Source: an uncultured Saprospiraceae bacterium (GTDB lineage: Bacteria > Bacteroidota > Bacteroidia > Chitinophagales > Saprospiraceae). From it: 26,846 bases of DNA. Position 1 is the stretch's first letter. Each line of letters begins with the position of its first letter. A model generated the notes under the pieces. It worked only from the letters and a program-made list of their open reading frames with translations. It was not told where the DNA came from and did not search any database. Positions 23,036 through 26,846 of the stretch are shown here, piece after piece. Made by a program: the position numbers and the translations under genes. The stretch covers positions 1 to 26,846 of the forward strand of contig CALBVQ010000172.1 in the NCBI GenBank assembly GCA_937969485.1, written 5' to 3'.

Positions 23036-23628
23036 TGGAGAATATATTTCCAGTTTACGATCAATTGATTTCTAGGGAAGAAAAGGAAAATTTCCTTAAC
23101 CAGAAAGCAAGTGTTTTTTGGCTTACGGGGTTATCTGGTTCTGGGAAAACAACTATTGCCAAGCAGGTTGAAAGAATACTTTTTAACAAAGGTTTTTTCG
23201 TCCAACTTATTGATGGCGATAATGTGAGAAGTGGGCTATGTAGCAATCTCAGTTTTACAATAGAAGATAGAAAAGAGAATATTCGTAGAATTGCTGAGTT
23301 GACAGCACTGAGTTTGAGACAAGGCATAATTTGTATTAATACTTTTGTCAGCCCTACTCGAGATATCAGACAGATGGCTCATGATATTATTGGAGCTGAA
23401 GATTTTAATGAGATTTATATTAATACCCCACTTGAAGAATGTGAAAAACGAGATGTAAAAGGACTTTACCAGAAGGCTAGAGCTGGCGAGATTAAAGGGT
23501 TTACAGGAATCGATTCTCCATTCGAAATGCCATTAGATCCAGCATTAACGATATCTACTAGTCAATCGATTCAGGAATCAGCAATTCAACTTGTTGATTT
23601 TGTTTTGACAAAAGTACAGCCGACTTAA
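23035..23628 (+). CDS. cysC: Adenylylsulfate (APS) kinase
   Basis: This 197-residue kinase phosphorylates APS to PAPS, the sulfate donor for sulfotransferases and the substrate of PAPS reductase. The Walker A motif is GLSGSGKTT (32-40). The substrate region LIDGDNVRSGLCSNLSFT, the FVSPTRDIR block and RDVKGLYQKARAGEIKGFTG are all APS-kinase signatures. The length is normal and it is a stand-alone kinase, not fused to CysN. It overlaps both neighbours by one base (TAATG), so it is translationally coupled with ugd and the WbpD-like gene. Its position inside a polysaccharide locus suggests that PAPS is made for glycan sulfation rather than cysteine synthesis (inference). Confidence 0.93.
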   Translation: MENIFPVYDQLISREEKENFLNQKASVFWLTGLSGSGKTTIAKQVERILFNKGFFVQLIDGDNVRSGLCSNLSFTIEDRKENIRRIAELTALSLRQGIICINTFVSPTRDIRQMAHDIIGAEDFNEIYINTPLEECEKRDVKGLYQKARAGEIKGFTGIDSPFEMPLDPALTISTSQSIQESAIQLVDFVLTKVQPT

Positions 23629-24215
23629 TGGGAGGTGAAACTTACTTCGTTCACTCCTCAGCTGTCATAGATGAGGGAGCGACAATAGGCAAAGGAACAA
23701 GTATTTGGCACTTTTCTCATGTCATGAATACGGCAGTCATAGGAGAAGGATGCAATCTAGGGCAAAATGTATTTATTGCTAATGATGTAACCATTGGAAA
23801 TAACGTAAAGATTCAAAACAACGTATCTATATATAAGGGAGTGACATGCGAGGACGATGTTTTCCTTGGCCCGTCTATGGTTTTTACTAATGTAATAAAT
23901 CCTAGAAGTGCCGTAAATCGAAAGGCTGAGTACACTGATACTTTAGTAGGAAAAGGCTGTTCGATTGGCGCCAACGCAACCATTGTGTGTGGTAATAACT
24001 TAGGTAAGTACTCTTTTATAGGTGCTGGCGCAGTTGTAACGAAGGAAGTTAAAGACTACGCATTAGTTGTAGGGAATCCTGCCAAGCAGATAGGGTGGGT
24101 AAGTGAGTATGGAAATAGGCTGGAATTTAGTAGCAATGGAAAAGCCACATGTGCAGAAAGTGGCGAAGAATATAGGCTTGAAAACGAGAAAGTTTCAAAG
24201 ATTTCTTCTATCTAA
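23628..24215 (+). CDS. wbpD: WbpD-like UDP-sugar N-acetyltransferase (hexapeptide repeat)
   Basis: This 195-residue left-handed beta-helix protein has multiple hexapeptide repeats (VIDEGATIGKGTSIWHF, VFIANDVTIGNNVKI, VTCEDDVFLGPSM). The segment IWHFSHV with its histidines, SMVFTNVINPRSAVNRK, and the C-terminal CAESGEEYRL tail match the WbpD/WlbB subgroup. That subgroup acetylates UDP-2-acetamido-3-amino-2,3-dideoxy-glucuronate using acetyl-CoA. It belongs with the UDP-HexNAc dehydrogenase and aminotransferase found downstream. It overlaps cysC by one base (TAATG), and 78 bases separate it from the next gene. The enzyme call is strong; the exact epimer of the sugar cannot be read. Confidence 0.85.
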   Translation: MGGETYFVHSSAVIDEGATIGKGTSIWHFSHVMNTAVIGEGCNLGQNVFIANDVTIGNNVKIQNNVSIYKGVTCEDDVFLGPSMVFTNVINPRSAVNRKAEYTDTLVGKGCSIGANATIVCGNNLGKYSFIGAGAVVTKEVKDYALVVGNPAKQIGWVSEYGNRLEFSSNGKATCAESGEEYRLENEKVSKISSI

Positions 24216-24293
24216 AATTCAAGAAGTGTGTAAAACTAATGCTTTTGGTAAGATTTTTGTTTTATTAAAAGCGAACATAAACTATAATTAACA

Positions 24294-25595
24294 ATGGGAA
24301 TGTACCTTGAACTTGTAAAAAAGGAGAAAAAGATTGCTTTAATTGGCCTTGGATATGTAGGGTTGCCTATCGCACTTGAATTTGCAAAAGACTTTGATGT
24401 TATTGGTTTTGATATCAATGAAGAGCGAATCGAGCTGATGCAGAAAGGCAAGGATCCTTCTAAAGAACTTGAAGATTCTGCTTTTGAGAATAAAAACATC
24501 GTCTTTACTGCTGATTTAGAAGTGCTAAAAGGTGCTAACTTCTATGTTGTAGCTGTACCAACTGATATTGATGAAAATAAAGTACCTAATTTACGTCCGC
24601 TGCTAGGAGCATCTAGAACTGTTGGCTCTGTTATAAAAAAAGGAGATTACGTGGTTTTTGAATCGACTGTTTATCCCGGTTGCACAGAAGATGATTGTCT
24701 TCCAGTCATTGAGGAATTGTCAGGATTGAAAAGAGGAGTAGACTTTAAAGTTGGTTATAGCCCGGAACGAATTGTTCCTGGTGATAAAGTAAAAACACTA
24801 ACCAAAATAACCAAGATAGTTTCAGGTGATAGCAAGGAATCTCTTGATGAAATTGCTGAAGTTTATGGACATATTATTGAGGCAGGAATTCATAAGGCTA
24901 GCTCAATCAAAGTAGCTGAAGCTGCTAAGGTGATAGAAAACACGCAGAGAGATCTTAATATTTCACTGATGAATGAGCTCTCAATCATCTTTGATAAGAT
25001 GGGTATTGACACGCAAGAGGTCCTGAAAGCTGCGGGGACAAAATGGAATTTCTTGAAATTTCATCCTGGTCTTGTTGGAGGGCATTGCATTGGAGTTGAT
25101 CCTTACTACCTAATGCACAAAGCAAAAGGACTTGGAATTGACCCTCAAGTAATCGCTGCAGGTAGAAGAATCAACGATAGTATGCCGAATTTCATCGCTA
25201 CTAAATTAGTTCAAACACTTATCGAACACGGTAAAAACCCAGGTGAATGTAAAGTTCTTGTGAAAGGTATAACGTTTAAAGAAAATGTAGCAGATATTCG
25301 AAACTCTAAAGTTGTGGACCTAATCCACTCACTTATGGATTTTTCGACTGTAGTTCATGTTACAGATCAGCATGCTTCACCAAATGAAGTGGCTCATGAA
25401 TATAAATTAACACTTGTTGATCAGATTTCATCTGACTATGACGCAATTATTGTTGCTGTCGCACATGATGAATATTTAGGCTTGACGGCCGAAGATTTTA
25501 ATAAGAACATGAAAGATAATGGTATTCTTATCGATATAAAATCAATTTACGAGCCTTCTCAAATGGAAGGAAAACTAAAATACTGGAGATTATAA
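24294..25595 (+). CDS. wbpA: UDP-N-acetylhexosamine 6-dehydrogenase (WbpA/TviB/WbpO-like)
   Basis: This 433-residue nucleotide-sugar dehydrogenase belongs to the UDP-HexNAc branch rather than Ugd. It has GLGYVGLPIALEF (18-30), FESTVYPGCTE, YSPERIVPGDK, AAKVIENTQRD with Lys212, the catalytic Cys265 in GGHCIGVDPYYL, and VKGITFKENVADIRN. It converts UDP-GlcNAc or UDP-GalNAc to the corresponding uronate, the first step towards diamino-uronic acids in the Wbp pathway. The ATG at 24294 and a second in-frame ATG two codons later are equally plausible starts. Its TAA overlaps the cysD ATG by one base. The gluco or galacto preference cannot be read from the sequence. Confidence 0.9.
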   Translation: MGMYLELVKKEKKIALIGLGYVGLPIALEFAKDFDVIGFDINEERIELMQKGKDPSKELEDSAFENKNIVFTADLEVLKGANFYVVAVPTDIDENKVPNLRPLLGASRTVGSVIKKGDYVVFESTVYPGCTEDDCLPVIEELSGLKRGVDFKVGYSPERIVPGDKVKTLTKITKIVSGDSKESLDEIAEVYGHIIEAGIHKASSIKVAEAAKVIENTQRDLNISLMNELSIIFDKMGIDTQEVLKAAGTKWNFLKFHPGLVGGHCIGVDPYYLMHKAKGLGIDPQVIAAGRRINDSMPNFIATKLVQTLIEHGKNPGECKVLVKGITFKENVADIRNSKVVDLIHSLMDFSTVVHVTDQHASPNEVAHEYKLTLVDQISSDYDAIIVAVAHDEYLGLTAEDFNKNMKDNGILIDIKSIYEPSQMEGKLKYWRL

Positions 25596-26497
25596 TGGAT
25601 TACTCAATCACACATTTAGAGGAATTAGAAGCAGAATCAATTTACATAATGCGAGAAGTTGCTGCACAGTTTGAAAATCCAGTGCTAATGTTTTCAGGTG
25701 GAAAAGATTCTATTTTAATGGTTTACCTAGCATATAAAGCTTTTTACCCAGCTAAGATACCTTTTCCTCTTTTGCATATTGATACTGGTCACAACTTCCC
25801 TGAAACCATCGAATATAGAGATAGTTTGGTCGAGAAGTTCGGAGCTAAACTAATAGTAGGATCAGTTCAGGAGGCGATCGATCAAGGCTTAGTAACTGAG
25901 GAAAAAGGAGTAAATGCAAGTCGTAATGGTTTGCAAACAACAGCACTTCTGGAAGCACTAGAGCATGGAAAATATGATGCAGCGCTAGGAGGGGCAAGAC
26001 GAGATGAAGAAAAAGCCCGTGCCAAAGAAAGATTCTTTTCGCACAGAGATGAATTCGGTCAATGGGACCCAAAAAATCAAAGACCTGAGTTGTGGAATCT
26101 ATTTAATGGACGGAAAAATATAGGAGAACATTTTAGAATATTTCCTATATCGAACTGGACTGAACTAGATGTGTGGCAGTACCTTGCTCAAGAAAAAGTA
26201 GATTTACCAAGTTTGTATTTTGCTCATGAAAGAAGCGTAATAAATAGAGACGGTACTCTTTTAGCTGATTGTGACTACATACCTAAAAAAGATGGTGAAG
26301 CAGTTTTTACTGAAATGGTGCGTTGTAGAACAATTGGAGACATGACATGTACAGGTGTATGGAGGTCAAATGCCAGTACAGTTGAAGATATTATCCAAGA
26401 AGTTGCAACAACTAGGATGACTGAAAGAGGAGGAAGAACCGATGACAAGAGAAGTGAGACTAGTATGGAAGATCGAAAAAAACTAGGGTACTTTTAA
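25595..26497 (+). CDS. cysD: Sulfate adenylyltransferase subunit 2 (CysD)
   Basis: This 300-residue protein forms, with the GTPase CysN, ATP sulfurylase that makes APS from sulfate and ATP. It is an ATP-pyrophosphatase-type protein with SGGKDS at 34-39, LLHIDTGHNFPE, GGARRDEEKARAKERFFSHRD, ISNWTELDVWQYL, and the typical end TTRMTERGGRTDDKR...KKLGYF. Length and motifs are complete. It follows wbpA with a one-base overlap (TAATG). Unusually, the next gene is an aminotransferase rather than cysN. With cysC in the same locus, it points to local PAPS supply. A near copy of the upxY palindrome begins two bases after its stop. Confidence 0.95.
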   Translation: MDYSITHLEELEAESIYIMREVAAQFENPVLMFSGGKDSILMVYLAYKAFYPAKIPFPLLHIDTGHNFPETIEYRDSLVEKFGAKLIVGSVQEAIDQGLVTEEKGVNASRNGLQTTALLEALEHGKYDAALGGARRDEEKARAKERFFSHRDEFGQWDPKNQRPELWNLFNGRKNIGEHFRIFPISNWTELDVWQYLAQEKVDLPSLYFAHERSVINRDGTLLADCDYIPKKDGEAVFTEMVRCRTIGDMTCTGVWRSNASTVEDIIQEVATTRMTERGGRTDDKRSETSMEDRKKLGYF

Positions 26498-26498
26498 T

Positions 26499-26519
26499 TT
26501 TTGGGGTTAAACCCCAAAA
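26499..26519. repeat. Near copy of the GGGG...CCCC palindrome after the cysD stop
   Basis: TTTTGGGGTT (26499-26508) and AACCCCAAAA (26510-26519) are exact reverse complements around one A. The sequence differs from 21617-21634 mainly by that extra A. It begins two bases after the cysD stop and ends eight bases before the next ATG. No terminator T-run follows. Confidence 0.65.
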
Positions 26520-26526
26520 TATCTAT

Positions 26527-26846
26527 ATGAAAATTCAAATGGTCGATGTGAAGAATCAGTATCTCCGAATTAAAGAGGATATTGATCAAAGCATTCAAAG
26601 TGTAATTGATTCCGCATCATTTATCAACGGTAGAGTTGTTACGGAATTCAAAGGGAATTTGGAAAAATATCTAAACGCAGCGGTTGTAATTCCTTGTGCC
26701 AATGGAACGGATGCTCTGCAAATCACCATGATGGCAATGGGCCTAAAACCAGGTGACGAAGTTATTGTCCCTGCTTTCACTTATGTTGCTACAGCAGAAG
26801 TTATCGCATTACTCGGGTTAGTTCCAGTAATGGTTGATGTCGATCC
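26527..26846 (+). CDS. wbpE: DegT/DnrJ/EryC1/StrS aminotransferase, WbpE-like (partial)
   Basis: ATG 26527 begins MKIQMVDVKNQYLRIKEDID and the frame runs off the right edge with 106 complete codons. The segments SFINGRVVTEFKGNLEKYL, CANGTDALQITMMAMGLKPGDEVIVPAFTYVATAE and VPVMVDVD are hallmarks of the DegT family of PLP-dependent sugar aminotransferases. The PLP lysine lies beyond the window. In this context it most likely acts as WbpE, aminating the 3-keto UDP-HexNAc uronate before acetylation by the WbpD-like enzyme. The required WbpB-like oxidoreductase is not in the window. Confidence 0.88.
   Translation, partial: MKIQMVDVKNQYLRIKEDIDQSIQSVIDSASFINGRVVTEFKGNLEKYLNAAVVIPCANGTDALQITMMAMGLKPGDEVIVPAFTYVATAEVIALLGLVPVMVDVD

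Noticed and set aside
1..26846. CRISPR array or intact insertion sequence
   Set aside because: No regularly spaced direct repeats and no transposase-like reading frame were seen.

Overview
The window looks like chromosomal DNA of a marine or soil Bacteroidota, most likely Cytophagales-like. The evidence is AT-rich DNA, several TAnnTTTG -7 promoter boxes, a type IX secretion sorting domain, an UpxY-type NusG paralogue at the head of a polysaccharide locus, and families typical of this phylum (DUF3108, DUF4230, DUF6155, and a PpiC/SurA trio). No tRNA, rRNA, CRISPR array or intact insertion sequence was seen. Genus and species cannot be read from the sequence.

Layout, left to right. (1) 1-687: the 3' end of an unrecognised CDS, then about 550 bases of non-coding DNA rich in inverted repeats. 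(2) 688-5869: a small sugar-related island. It holds a tightly packed minus-strand operon (glucuronyl C5-epimerase-like protein, DUF2750 protein, IolE-like TIM-barrel isomerase), a divergent GT-B glycosyltransferase and a convergent asparagine synthase-like amidotransferase. (3) 5870-6427: a long, palindrome-rich gap. (4) 6428-8350: a secreted Omp28/thioredoxin-like protein with a T9SS signal. (5) 8445-10728: a TrpF-like barrel lacking the usual catalytic Cys, coupled to a PlsC-type acyltransferase, then a DUF6155 gene. (6) 10803-11742: mscL and a divergent four-helix membrane protein. (7) 11913-16053: an operon of three periplasmic folding factors (a PpiC protein with two parvulin domains, a parvulin-less lipoprotein, and SurA). 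(8) 20293 back to 16136: a minus-strand run of DUF3108, DUF4230, an unknown gene and RNase R. (9) 20538 to the right edge: the start of a large polysaccharide locus.

The right-hand locus is the most interesting part. It opens with a winged-helix/nucleotidyltransferase-like regulator preceded by a perfect operator-like inverted repeat, then an UpxY antiterminator. The enzymes that follow are UDP-glucose dehydrogenase, APS kinase (CysC), a WbpD-like acetyltransferase, a WbpA/TviB-like UDP-HexNAc dehydrogenase, CysD and a WbpE-like aminotransferase cut by the window edge. Together they imply uronic and 2,3-diamino-uronic acid nucleotide sugars plus PAPS, which suggests a sulfated acidic surface glycan (inference). 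The CysD partner CysN and the WbpB-like oxidoreductase are not in the window. Two gaps in this locus carry near-identical GGGGTTAACCCC-type palindromes just after stop codons, without the U-tract of an intrinsic terminator.

Four strong hairpins mark transcription-unit ends: 511-564, 8374-8411, 10746-10780 and 16101-16137. Several start codons differ from the longest possible ORF, and the reasons are given in each entry.
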